From positions 1-64,000 of the forward strand of contig WTXI01000205.1 in assembly GCA_022376515.1 (NCBI GenBank): a stretch of DNA of 64,000 nucleotides, in the 5' to 3' direction. Numbering within the stretch: position 1 is the first letter of the stretch; every line of letters starts with the position of its first letter. Position numbers and translations under genes: made by a program. The DNA is from Lactifluus volemus. Lineage: Eukaryota > Basidiomycota > Agaricomycetes > Russulales > Russulaceae. Below, piece after piece: positions 24,043-35,707 of the stretch. The notes beneath the pieces were generated by a model. The model was given only the letters and a program-made list of their open reading frames with translations. It was not told where the DNA came from and did no database searches.

Positions 24043-27000
24043 ATGTTGCCTACACCAGCACCAACAACGCCCGGTAACTCGCCGCGGCTTCAAAGATCTC
24101 AACTGCCTGAAACCCAAGTCCCAGACTTTAATCTATCAGACAGTGCCTACCCAGATGCTCCACAAAATCGTGGTTCTGCTCCCCTTTCCGTCCTTTCGGG
24201 TCTCTTCGACAAGGTCCAGAATGAACGGAAGCCGGAGAAGCGGAGAAAGTTTTTGAGTTCTTGGTTTGACGTGCGCATCCATGTTATCCTGCGAGAAGAG
24301 CTTCCCGCTCAGATGAGGTATGTCTAGCATTGGCGTAGAGAGGTCGGCAATGATCTCTACCCTGTCCTACGTCTCCTTCTGCCTCAAAAAGACAGGGAAC
24401 GAGCGATTTATGGACTGAAGGAGAAAAATGTTGCTAAGATGTACATAAAGCTGATTCCGCTAGGTCCTAAAGATCCAGATGCTGTGAGTCTGTTGGACTG
24501 GAGGAAACCCTCAGGGCCGAATGTAGGTTACCTCATTAGGTGGTTCTAACCTGTCGATGATACTAGTTGTCTATTTTAGAAATCTTCTGGCGACTTTCCT
24601 ACGGTGCTTTATGAAGTGGTTTCGAAGCGTTCTTCGGTTATTGAAGGAAGCCTCACCATTGATGAACTCAACGCCACTCTCGACGAGCTCTCCCGGAACA
24701 TCTCCAAAGGGTGAGCAGCACTTAGCCATATTTATTGAACCCGTGACAACCGTCCCACCTCAAATCCTCAGCGATGCGCAATCTAAAATCATGCAGCGTA
24801 TCTATAACCGCACGACTCCCGAGGAACAAAGATGGATTGTCCGTATCATTCTTAAAGGTGCAGCACTCATGCCCCAGCCAGCACCTCATAAGTGTCCTGA
24901 CGGGACTACGACCTCAGATATGGGCATCTCAGTCAAGGAGACTACCGTCTTCTCTGTTTTTCATCCAGACGCCCAGGACCTGTTTAACACTTGTTCTGAC
25001 CTGAAGAAGGTCGCATGGGAACTGTGGGATCCAGAGCGTCGTCTGAATGACCAAGTGCATCTCTCCTCTTTGTCACGCTTTAATCGCTTATCATTTTGCG
25101 CTTCAGGATAAAAGTATTCAACTCTTCAGAGCGTTCACCCCGATGCTTTGCAAACGGCCAACAGCAAACATCGAAGAGTCGGTGAAGGATATGCAGGGTC
25201 ATACCTTTTTTCTCGAGGAAAAGCTGGACGGCGAGAGAATCCAGCTGCATAAGCGCGGGAATGAATATTTTTATTGCTCGAGGTTTGCATTATGTCTTGT
25301 TGATGTACCATCATCTGAGCTTGGGTAAGGAAGGGAAAAGATTATACATATCTATACGGCAGCCACGTTGGGACGGGCAGTTTGACGCCCTACGTTGACG
25401 GAGCATTTGACAAACGGATTGACAAGTGCGTCATACCTTTTTTCCTGTTGTAAATAGATATGAACAGGTCTATAGCATAATTCTGGACGGCGAGATGCTA
25501 GTATGGGATCCTGTGTCTGGAAGGAGCCTGCCATTTGGCACTCTCAAGTCAGCGGCGCTGGGTTTGTTTTTATCAACAAGAAGAGATGAGATGACTGACT
25601 CTTCGCAGATAAAACAAAGACAAACTTAAACCCTCGGCCTTGCTGTAAGCCGCCTTTCCAGTAACCACTGTGATATCAGTCATACTAATGGGCGCTCCAG
25701 TCAAAGTATTCGACCTTCTGTTCCTCAATGGCCAACCCTTGATCAAAAAGTCAACAAAATTCCGCAAACGCAATCTTAAGGCGTGCATTAAGGACATCCA
25801 AGGTCGCATCGAGGTTGTGGCGGACTCTGAAGCGAAAACCGCGAAGGATGTACGCAAGAAGATGGAAGAAGTCATGGCCGCACGTGGCGAAGGCCTCGTA
25901 ATGAAGCACCCCGACGCCGGTTATACATTGAACGGCAGGAATAAGGACTGGATAAAGGTATGCTCTTCATTTACGTAGTGACATATGTTCTCAAGTCTGT
26001 TGCAGGTCAAGCCTGAGTACATGGTTAGTGGCATACAGTGTTTCTACGAGTTTCCCGTCGCGAATGATACTAGGATAATATGGGTGAAACTGTGGATGCA
26101 TTGGTTGTCGGTGCGTTCTCGCGTCGTCTGTGTCCTGGTGGTTACGTCACCTCAACAATTTTATTTAGGTGGCAACTATGGATCTGGGAAGCGCGGAGGG
26201 GGGGTATCAACACTTATTTGCGCAGTCCTTGACGATAGAAACGCGACTCAGACAGACGAGGACCTGAAGTAAGCCATCCTTCAACGCTTGATGCGTCGGC
26301 CCCCTAGATTTCTTCCCAGATACAGCACCTTTGTCCGCATAGGTTCTGGCCTCTCTTATGCAGACTATGTGTGGGTACGCAATCTACCTTGGAAGGAATG
26401 GTCGGCGAAGAACCCCCCTCGATTCCTGAGCACTGCCAATGGGTCACGCGATGATAAAGGGGATCTCTACCTGGAACCTGATGAGTCAGCCATCTAAATA
26501 TTTCAGCGTCATGATGCTGAAACTCATTGCGTAGATCCTTCATAATCCAAATAAAGGCAGCAGAAATAATACCCACAGGTCACTTATATACGCTCCCCAG
26601 CTCATCCCAGCCCTAATATACATCTCAGACCAGTTTCATGTGGGCTTCACAATGCGTTTTCCTCGCGCTTTATCTATACGGGAAGATCTCTCGCTGTCCG
26701 ACTGTGTCACTGCTTCAGGTGCTGAAGCACCTTTCTTTTGGGTTTCACGTTCCTTACATCCAACGTTTAGCTATCCTGGAAGCTGTCCGTTCAGAGAAGA
26801 AAAGGAAGATGGAGAAAGCTCCCGAGTTTGTCGTCTATGCGCTGTTCTCAGCGTGAATTCTCACCGCATACCAGGAAAAGCGGCAAGAAGAGGCGCAAGG
26901 CAACGGCAAAGGTATTCTATAGGCCCACCCTTTTACTCAACGTCGCGATAAAGATTCCTTTCCTAGCCCTCCGTACTTCCAGAATACAGGGGCGTAGATC

Positions 27001-28451
27001 TCAAGGACGTTCAAACCCAGTCGAATCTGTTTGAAGGACTGAGTTTCAGTGTGTTTCTCGTGTGTCTTATGGCTCGCGCAGACGTCAACGAAACCTGAAC
27101 AGTGGTCTCCTCCGATCCCAAGTCAAGGACACGAGACGCAGACAAGGAGCAGCTACTAAAACTGTAAGTCACATCTACTGGTTGCTGGACAACTGTTGAG
27201 GTGCAAGTAGGACTCGTGCGCACGGGGGTAGCTCTGTTCAAGTGCCTAAGAATCAGCCTGGGCTGCTCGTGGTGTATGGTGGAAGCACTACACGTAAGGC
27301 TTGGATGTCTCACTTGAAGCCCAACTGACTGCGTTGAAGCCTATGACATCAAAATGATCATAGATAAGGGTATACACGATATCATCCGCCCGCAGTGGAT
27401 CTTCGATTCTATCGCAAACAATGCGCTTGCGCCTATGACAAGGAATTACTTCTTCCACGCGACCGCCTCGCGCATGGAGTCTGAAGAATTCAACGATGAG
27501 GGCGATGACCTCGAACGGCATTCATCGGAAGGGGAAGCAGCAACAAGAATGTCTGTTTCTCCAGACATTCAGGTTGACAATCAGGTGCCTGAGTTTAAAG
27601 AAGAAGATTCGGAGATGCAAGACTGGCTTCAGATTGGACCCAGTACCAAAACTGCAGAGAAAGGTGATGACGATGAGGCTGATTCCGCCACCGATCCAGA
27701 TTCGGACAATGAAGATAACTGGTTCAGTGTCGAACCTCCACGTGAGGCGGAAGTGCCAGGAACTGAGGTGAGTCCCCCGTGGTTCGCGAGAGTTGGCACT
27801 CATTTCCCGGCCGCATTTATGACAGCTCGATGCCGACGATGACGAATTTCAGCAGGTAAATCGAGAGGACGCCCGTCACGTTCAAATGGGAGACGATTCA
27901 GCCATGGAGTACGACCAGGAGAGAATTTTCACACATCTGTATATCTCTCCTGAGTTTTGTCAGTTCTTTCTTGACAGATTGACAGCTACTTCTACTTGGA
28001 TACCCCCGATAACGCCCGCAAGAACGGTATGACCGCTGCCTCTAAGCATGAAGATGCGATCATGAAAAGGTTTATCGGCTACACCGTCTTAAACAATACC
28101 TACTAACTACATTACTAGCTTTGAACGAAATGCAAAGTTGATTAAAGACAACGGGGGAACGATTACTGAACTGGATGATGCGAAACTCACGCACGTTGTG
28201 TTGGACAAGAGAGACGACAGCCGGCGTCGCGAGCTCATGAAGAGGACCTCAAAGTACAGGCGCCTATCCCCCCTTTTTTTCTTACGATACTTACAAGGGA
28301 CATAGGCCAAAGTATCGCAATCTAGTCCTCTCTGATTTCATCGAGGCATGCATGGAGGAAAATACGCTATTGAATGAAGCTGGTGAGTTCACCTCGCGCC
28401 ACAGCTGTTGTTGTCCAACTCTGAATGCCCGATTTAGACTTTATTCCCTGA
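24043..28451 (+). CDS. LIG4: DNA ligase IV (non-homologous end joining)
   Basis: An ATP-dependent ligase that with Xrcc4/Lif1 seals double-strand breaks. The ATG at 24043 opens MLPTPAPTTPGNSP. About 17 introns were traced. The DNA-binding domain has RKFLSSWFD/HWRREVGNDLYP and LRLLLPQKDRERAIYGLKEKN. Motif I is FLEEKLDGERIQLHK with the AMP-accepting Lys; further motifs are DGEMLVWD, FDLLFLNG, GEGLVMKHPD and KDWIKVKPEY. The OB part has GGNYGSGKRGG, and PTDQFHVGFTMRFPR follows. Two BRCT regions are recognised: one joined from LLKL plus the VVYGGST and KMIIDKGIHDIIRPQWIFDSI segments, and a last one with RNAKLIKDNGGTI and RNLVLSDFIEACMEENTLLNEA. The final exon gives DFIP and a TGA at 28449-28451. 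No break was seen. An acidic insert (about 27480-27780) lies between the BRCT domains, where the Xrcc4-binding linker sits in the family. Confidence 0.9.
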
Positions 28452-28778
28452 GTAGAAGGATTCGTGCTGGATAGTTTGCGTACGAAGTGACCTAGGCTTG
28501 TACTAGCTTAGATAAATGTAGTTTAATGTATAGGAGGTTTTTTTTTTATGGACAGGTGGCATGCTGGTTCTGTATGAATGGTGGAATCAGGTGGGTATTG
28601 CTTGTAGGTTATATCAGTTACGGATGTTGGACTCCAAGGTTCATGGTCAATGGTTGGGGCAGACTAAGCTAAGCTTAGTAAGAAGAACAAACAAAACCCA
28701 AATAACGCGTCGCGTGTCGCGACGCGTCAACTTGAAGACGAAATAGATTAGTTTCAGTATCAGCGCGATCTCACCAAA

Positions 28779-31103
28779 ATGCCCGTCTCGAGACAGCAAA
28801 TTATCATTCGAGTAATGGTGCTCAAGAATAAAATTTTGTCCTGCAACTCATTACTCTTTGCTTTTCAGGTTTTCCGCAAGTACAGTCATTCGCTTGGACC
28901 CGATGAACTCGAATATCTCGAAGATATCTTGAAAAATCATGATATCTCAGACGATGATGTAGAGATGTCGATAGAGCTCATAGCTAAAGAATACAATAAA
29001 CAGGACGGTTCGGTTGTGGGTCTATCTTCTCCGTGTCCAAACTGACTAATTTGTCTCCCAAGATGCTACCATGAAGGTTTCTCTTCAGATCTTGAGTCGG
29101 GTCTACCAGACGCTACAGACTTCGGGGGACCAACAAACTCGGAAAGAGGATGTATACTTGGACCCTGAAAATCACTTGCACTTTATCAATGCCTTTGAGA
29201 TGCCACTCTGGCACTGGTCTCCTGAACGAGGCAGTTTCGAAAAGTGAGAGGCCCTACTCAAATGTCAAAAGGTTGACGCCTTCGCTCAGTTATATGCTTT
29301 GTAGGGCACCTCATCAATCGTCATCCGTATTGGGCACCGCCGAATCCCGAATCCTGGCTATCCGGGATCGTCTGAACATCATCAAGCAGACTATCCTCAG
29401 GAACGAGCATTTTGCGCCGTCCACAATTCCCAGTCGGAACAGAGAGCATCTGTTGACTGTGAGTCTCTCTCCCTTTTTTTTCTTTGACTTTTTGTCCTTT
29501 TTGCGATGCGGAACGGTTTTCCCTAAGCTGAAATACAAAAACTCCGAACGTGTCGTTTTACCCTTCAGTTGAAATCGACAAAGCAGCTCTTGGGTCGGGC
29601 TGGCGACCGATTCTTACTCTTCGGTATGCTCGTACATTCCAAAGAGGGGAAACTCTGCTTGGAAGATCTTGACGGTGTCGTTGAATTGGACTTTTCACAG
29701 CTCGTGAGGGTTCTTTTCGTTCTTTTTCTCCTGTTCCCGCTCACGCTGCGACGTAGGACCAACCGAGCGAAGGGTTGTTTACTGAGGGTTCATTTGCCCT
29801 CGTAGAAGGTGATTACACAGAGAACGCTACGTTTAGCGTCATCGCAATAGGACATCCGCCATGCGAAAGCAGAGAAACGGCACGGTGGGACATTCAACCT
29901 GCTTTACTATCCGGGATGTGATGAGTTTATTAAAGGGTTTCGATTGCATAGCTCGATATTTGGCCACGTTGACTTTCTTGGAAAAGGAGCGACAACGCCC
30001 CTCGAGGACGTATGTCCCACCTCTTGGGCTTTTGCTCACATATCGTGACCCACAAAGAAAAATATTCTAGACCGAATATGCGGTTCGCGTCGAACAAGAG
30101 TTTTCGAGCATGAATTTCTTTTTCTTTTCCGATGTCTGGCTCGACCAACCCGACACGCTCAAAGGTCTACAAAAGATCTTTGACAACTGCATCGAAAACA
30201 ATTTCATACCCAAAGTGATCGTGTTTTGCGGCAATTTTACTAGTGCTGGAATAGCACAAGGGAACAGTAGAGATGTCCAAAGATATCAAGGCTAGTACTA
30301 ATTCCATGATCGCGCGCTTCTCGTTCTTCTGCTAATCGTTTTACCTATCCCTCTTGTAGAAGGATTCGATGCCCTAGCGGACTTGATCGCGTCCTACACC
30401 CTTATCACCCGTCGCACCCACTTCGTCTTCGTACCCGGTCCGCTCGACCTGACTGTCAACTCGGTGCTGCCGCGCAAACCGCTTCTATCCTCGCTCACCG
30501 CCCGGCTGCGGTCCAAGATTCCCAGCGGTAGGGTCCACATGGCGAGCAACCCGTGCCGCCTCAAATTTTTCGCGCAGGAGATCGTCGTCTTTCGCGACGA
30601 CGTCATGTCACGCATGCTCCGCAACCTCGTCGGCGTGAAACCCAACGCGCGCAACGAAGATCTGAAGCGATATGTGAGGTCCCAAAACTCCCTTACTCTT
30701 TTTTTTTACCCATCAAGGAACTAAAATCTAAACAAAAAAAAAAAACTCGCCAAAGCTCGTCCAGTCTATACTCGATCAGAGTCATCTCGCCCCATTCACG
30801 ACTCAAATCCAACCCGTCCTACCCGAATATGACCACGCAATGCGTCTTTACCCTCTACCTACATGCGTACGTGTCTTTCTCACGTCGCAATACCCCCCTT
30901 GTAGCCGTTCGCCGAATTTTTTTAAGGTTGTTCTCGCGGACAAGTACGATAGCTACCGGATGACGTACGAGGGTTGTCACGTCTTCAATCCTGGACGATT
31001 CACGGGACGTTCGCTGGCGTTTTCGGCTTATACACCCGCCACTCGAGAATCGGAAGCTTGGTTCGTAATTTTCCTTTCTTCTCGCCCTCTGTGCGATTTT
31101 TAA
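28779..31103 (+). CDS. DPB2: DNA polymerase epsilon subunit B
   Basis: The essential non-catalytic second subunit of the leading-strand polymerase. The ATG at 28779 opens [11 protein letters not shown]; an intron of about 57 nt joins [26 protein letters not shown], the N-terminal helical domain. Later exons give [53 protein letters not shown] (OB region), and the calcineurin-like phosphoesterase-fold segments [37 protein letters not shown] and [10 protein letters not shown]. Residues needed for metal catalysis in true phosphatases are not conserved, as in other B subunits. The last exon holds [21 protein letters not shown]. The exact stop is uncertain: reading through gives 31103, and splicing at about 31062 would extend it past 31190. 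Confidence 0.85.
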
Positions 31104-31607
31104 AGCGATTTTTAAATGCTGATGTCAATGCGCGCTTTAGCGTTGTCGACTTGGAAGCTGAGATCTGAGGTTTGAGATTTGACGCAGTATGATTCACGTG
31201 TCATCAACGACGATTGCTCCGTTCTTGCCCATCCCACTGTATTCATACACGCCCGTGGCTGTATCATGAAAGTTGGCAATGCAAAGTCAGGGCAGGTGCG
31301 AAGCAGTCAGCGCAGCACCGTCAATCAAACCTGGTTTTTCACGAGGAACCGAGGAGATCAAAGGTGTTTGCAAACTGGTTGACGAATGGCCTTTCGTATC
31401 CTACGACATTCGATCCACAATGGAGGAGTTGAGAATGGACGCGGCCCCCTTGATCTCTTCCTCTTCCCCAGGGGACGTCGCGACCATCCAGATATTCCGT
31501 GATAAAGGTTGGGGACTGCCACTTTCAGAGTAAGATGGGTTTTCAGAACAAAAAATGATCGGCAATTTGGAAACGCACCATCTGGCCTAGAACAAATTTT
31601 ATGATTT

Positions 31608-31916
31608 GTTGGTAAAGATCGAACAGGGCTTGCTGCCACTCGCGATCACACGATTCGCGTGTGGGATGTGGCAACGGGACAGTTCGTTGTGGGCCCATTT
31701 ACTGGACATATCAGATCGGTCCATCTTGTTGCATTCTCACCAGGTGGACGGCGTATTGCATCGGCCTCCCACACATGGATCGTGCAATCATCTGACTCGG
31801 ATGATTACACGATCCGCATGTGGGATGTGGCTGGACATACCTTTGTGATCAATTCTCGAGGAGAGTGGATACTATCTGTATGGCTAGGCTGGTCTGGTCA
31901 GGGGTACAGCCGATAA
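31608..31916 (+). pseudogene. Decayed WD40 fragment of an NWD gene
   Basis: A lone open frame contains DHTIRVWDVATGQFVVGPFTGH, then SVHLVAFSPGGRRIASAS and DDYTIRMWDVAGHTFV, ending within 100 codons. These are two broken repeats of the same sub-family as the 15-unit array 25 kb upstream, but no NACHT domain or other repeats are nearby and an insertion (THTWIVQSSDS) disrupts the second unit. The upstream frame 31385-31533 has no recognised content. This is best read as a relic of an NWD gene lost by deletion or dispersed by recombination. Confidence 0.7.
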
Positions 31917-32195
31917 GCTCAGGTTTGGCAATGTTGGAGTTGGGGAAGAAGGTGAAGGTGAATTCGGATTTTTTCCGGGAGGCCATCTCAGCACGGACTT
32001 GGGGGATGCCATCTGTGAGGAGGGCCAGAGTGGCGTCGGGGAGGGTGTGCGGGTGTTCAGTGGGGAGGGGCTGGCGAGGGGTGGAGGGGGGGGGGGGTTC
32101 GGGCGGGCTTGGGTCTGGTCGGGCGGGGCCTGTTTGGCCGGGGGGGGGGGGGGGTCGGCCATGGTTGAAGTGGGAGGGGTAGGATGATTTAGCAA
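31884..32195 (-). other. Proline-rich low-complexity frame over G-tracts
   Basis: On the minus strand a 103-codon frame encodes strings of proline, serine and threonine (for example PPPPPAKQAPPDQTQ). On the + strand the same DNA (32040-32160) is a run of G-tracts, including stretches of 11 and 15 G, able in principle to form G-quadruplexes. Proline-rich N-termini occur in gag proteins of some fungal retroelements, so a gag remnant is possible, but no protease, RT or integrase follows. Confidence 0.35.
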
Positions 32196-32320
32196 CAGGT
32201 CGCGAGGATACTAGGTGTTTACTGCTGTGGGTAGAAGCTTTTTATTTCCTATTTACGTGAACTACCAGGACTTGTGGCAACTGGTGTTGTGGCATAGGTG
32301 GTGGTTGCCAAGAAAGATCT

Positions 32321-32535
32321 CGCCACAATTGTTTTTTTTTTTAGATCTGCATTTGTACACCGCAACATGTGACTATGACAAAGACGCGGACCCCGAAACT
32401 ACGGGATTGGTGGTATGGAAGACAGGAAAGTAGCAGTAAAAACTAGACGGAAGCGTGGCGTTAGGAGACGGGAAGGTTATATTAACGGGGACTGCAGGTG
32501 TGGGGCGTTAACCTGGGTCGCCACAATTGTTAATT
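32321..32535. repeat. Direct repeat pair, CGCCACAATTGTT
   Basis: The 13-mer CGCCACAATTGTT occurs at about 32322-32334 and again at about 32519-32531, roughly 197 bp apart, next to the proline-rich frame. It could mark ends of a short decayed element or a retroelement leader. Nothing coding lies between. Confidence 0.4.
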
Positions 32536-32889
32536 ACGACTCATTTGTCGATTTTTTGGTCCGGCCCGGCGTTGATCCGGTCATAACAATCTAACTGCCC
32601 AAATATTCACATGCACTGGACGTTCACACCACACTGAATGCATTGATCTGCGCGAAACCATGCGACCAACTAATGGTGAAGAGATGTTTTCACCAGTGTG
32701 TAATACGAAGTTGTTCACCAACATGAACGCTTTTGATCCGTGACATCATGTCACATGATCGCTTGCGAGGTTTGGGCCGACACAGTGGGCATTTTTCTGG
32801 TGATGTCATGGCTTCATTCTGGACAAAGGGGGTGCCAGTGTACTAACAGTATTTAAAACTGGTTGGAAAATTCTCGCTGCGATTACAGT

Positions 32890-34151
32890 ATGGCATCCAC
32901 CATTTACGTGATTTCCCAATTCCCAAAAACCATCGTACCAGACACCGACGTCTTCCTTGATCAGACTAATTGGGAATGGCAAGTATGCCTTGCCTTTCCG
33001 ATCCACAAACTGAGATTTTCATCAAAGCCGTTCAAGTGGATCCGTTATGCCACGGCAATCGTCGTTGGAGCGCGCGGCGATCTATGCACGGAACCTTTTC
33101 CCGTGCCTCCTATAGACTATGAATCTCCCGTGACCGGGATCGACCTCAGGCTATACTACCAGACCACTGATGAAGAAAAGTGTCATATGATCCCTATTGA
33201 ACCAAACCTCGCCAACACGAGAACCGTGACTGTTACTAGTCAGGCGAGCACATGCAGGATGGATTTCTGCGAGGAGGTCATGGACCGGGATAGGAGTTGT
33301 ATTATATCAGGGGATGTCCCTGATGCATGCGGCGTTGCAAATTTAATCCCCCGTGAAAAAGGCGATGCAGTATGTGACTCCTCTATCATCACGGTGGCAT
33401 TTCCTTTTGCTAACATTGTCCAACAGTACATTGAAACGTTCTTAAGGCGCCGACGCCGAGACGACAATGACGTTGTGCACATCGATGACGTTCGGAACGG
33501 CGTATTCCTAAGCTACTGCTTGCGTCGTGCATTCGGTCGACACCTCGCTGTGTTGAAGGTGTGCTCTCGATGGGACGTTGCATATGGTTGGAAGCTGACG
33601 CTCTGAGCAGACTCCGAATTTCGCAATGTCTACGACCGACATCGATCCAACCGCAGAGAGTTTTGAAGAACGACACGACCCACATATTTGACCCGTCCAA
33701 GGTGGCCAGGATCGCCGGACCCTCTGGCTCAGCAGTCCACGTCCCTTCCGATATGGCCTCCTGGCCTCCCGCTGAATTGTTCAACGCGGTGTACGCCAGC
33801 GCAGTCCTATATCACTTTGGCGTTGAAGTACCAGGCGCCATGCAGAGGTGGCACAATATATTCTACCGGAGTGGGCCTACAGCGACCGCACACCTAGATC
33901 ACAAACACCGACACGATGAGGTCGATGTAGACCAGAAAGCCGCTCGACAGCGGCGTTATGACAGCCGTTGTGGCATATATGATGCCATTGACCGGCAAGA
34001 CATGGTCGACATATACCGCTTTAAAGCACTGAAAATGGAGCCGGAGGATGTGATATCCTCCCTAGAACAGATAGAAGAGATGGAGGCTGCAAGAAATCAC
34101 AAAGCACTGGTGGATAAGGTCCAGTTGTGGTTGGGTGGTGTGATTGATTAG
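32890..34151 (+). CDS. HNH-nuclease-family protein with degenerate active site
   Basis: A member of a fungal family carrying an HNH_2-like domain. The start is the ATG at 32890 (MASTIYVISQFPKT). Two introns (about 33370-33426 and 33560-33610) are removed, giving KGDA/YIETFL and LAVLK/TPNFAM. The domain region CIISGDVPDACGVANLIPREKGD ... DDVRNGVFLSYCLRRAF aligns with the typical C-x-x-S/T-G ... H-x-x-x-x-H ... R-N-G ... H pattern, but the three histidines are Asn, Arg and Arg here; the Asn of RNG remains. The C-terminal part (FDPSKVARIAGPSGSAVH, WPPAELFNAVYASAVLYHFGV) is shared with the second copy at the right edge of the window. Nuclease activity is therefore unlikely. The frame is intact, so the protein may be retained for another role. 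Confidence 0.65.
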
Positions 34152-35048
34152 GCCCGATTGAGTAGTCATACTTGGTACATGGCTATGTACTATTTTCTCT
34201 TAGTGTCAGTCAGACTATTATTTAATTCGACATATGCTGTGCAAAATACATGTCTATCTGTCGATTGCAGTTTTTTCTTCCATAACTAGACGTGACTCCA
34301 GTAGTAGCCGTCGCTTATCAAGTTGTAGAGATTTGTCCGAGGATTGGCGGAGCCTTACCTGACTCGTGCGCGTACATGTAGAGGGGGAATGCGAGAGACT
34401 TGGACTTGGATCGTGATGAAAGATTTAAAAAAAAAATAGGGCTATTGTGGTTGCTGGGAGATGGGGACGAGCCAGGCTTCGGGGCTATCCCATCGTGTCC
34501 CTTCGAGTTTCCCAAATCCCCCTTTCCAGGCCACAGCCATTGAGTGGAATAGCTGCAGCTGTTGCGGCACAGGGTGATGTAGACGCGCGGGACGGTAGTG
34601 GCAGCGCGGGAGGATGGGGGAGGCGTCAAGGATGTGTTGGGATGGCAAAGGTGGTACAGATAGCAGCAGTACTCGGGCACCCAAGACCGTCGAGGGCGGC
34701 GCTTTGGGGAGACGCCACGCGATAGCACCAGTCGCTGGCGTCAGGCACTCAGACAGTCGTAATAGCGACGCCTGCGTGACATTGACACCATGGACCATCA
34801 GCGCGTGAACGTCTCCCCTCAGTGCCGTGGGTAGATGCGGGACCATCTCTCGACAAAGGGAGGCAGGGGATGAAAGGGAATGAAGAGGGGTCAGTGTGGG
34901 AAGTTCAAACAAAAAAAATAAATCAAAGACACACTGGCACGGTCTAGCCTGCCACCTATGCCTACAGACAGACTCGGAAGTGGTGGCAGTGAAGGGGAGG
35001 CATTACGAGTGATCACCCTATCTGTGTGTGCTACTTTAACACATCATT
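34152..35048. other. Intergenic stretch left of the LTR
   Basis: Two overlapping minus-strand frames (34318-34728 and 34442-34912) are open but lack family motifs. No other structure is recognised. It ends at the LTR target site. Confidence 0.4.
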
Positions 35049-35653
35049 TGTTATGGACTGACACGTGTTTGCTGACTCATACTATACATTTTTCGGACTG
35101 CTGACTCATTTCTACTAACTCCCTTGCTTATGCGAATGGACTGCCGATCGCTTTGTTTCAGATTGCTTACTTATTTTCTCACGTACAGCCTTGCACAGCA
35201 CCGTACAGCCTCAAGCAACAGCCACATGTACAGGATGACTTGCTGATTCCTGGAACATGTTTCAAACCCTGAAAGCTGTACGAAGGTCACAGCCCCTACG
35301 GCTGTGTACATAGCCTCGTCTTCTTGTATATAAACCCTGTACTTTCTGCCCTAGAGACCTTAAGTCTCAGTTTTGTTTCGCAATCCAAGTCTTCTATCTA
35401 TTAGAACCTTGCTTGCCTAGAAGCATCAGACCTGAGAGAACCCTCTTGACATCACGCTCTTCGACTTCTTGACACTTTGGTCTTATCCCTAAGCCCAAAG
35501 CCCTTGACATCTGAAACGCTCTTGACTTAGTCGTTTACTAAGTCTCGTCTTTTATCGAACCTTTGATCTTGACTTGCACGTCTTGCAAGTCTAGTTCTTA
35601 ACTTCACGAACGAACGTACACTTCGTACAAAGGTCCCACTTGGAACCTTAACA
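35049..35653. mobile_element. Solo LTR, 605 bp, with 5-bp target duplication
   Basis: The element begins TGTTATGG and ends CCTTAACA, giving TG...CA ends with a 7/8 inverted match (TGTTATGG against TGTTAAGG). The flanking 5-mers TCATT at 35044-35048 and TCATT at 35654-35658 are identical, as expected of an integrase-made target duplication. A TATATAAA box lies at about 35327-35334, followed by a pyrimidine-rich leader. No gag-pol follows and no second LTR is in the window, so recombination between two LTRs probably removed the body. The superfamily (copia or gypsy) cannot be told from the LTR alone. Confidence 0.8.
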
Positions 35654-35707
35654 TCATTTCCAATTGCTCACAGTCTTTTTTGCCAACATTTACACCCAAG
35701 ATGTCAT

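Noticed and set aside
34318..34912. Two overlapping minus-strand frames left of the LTR
   Set aside because: Somewhat protein-like composition but no family match I can name, and each destroys the other's frame.
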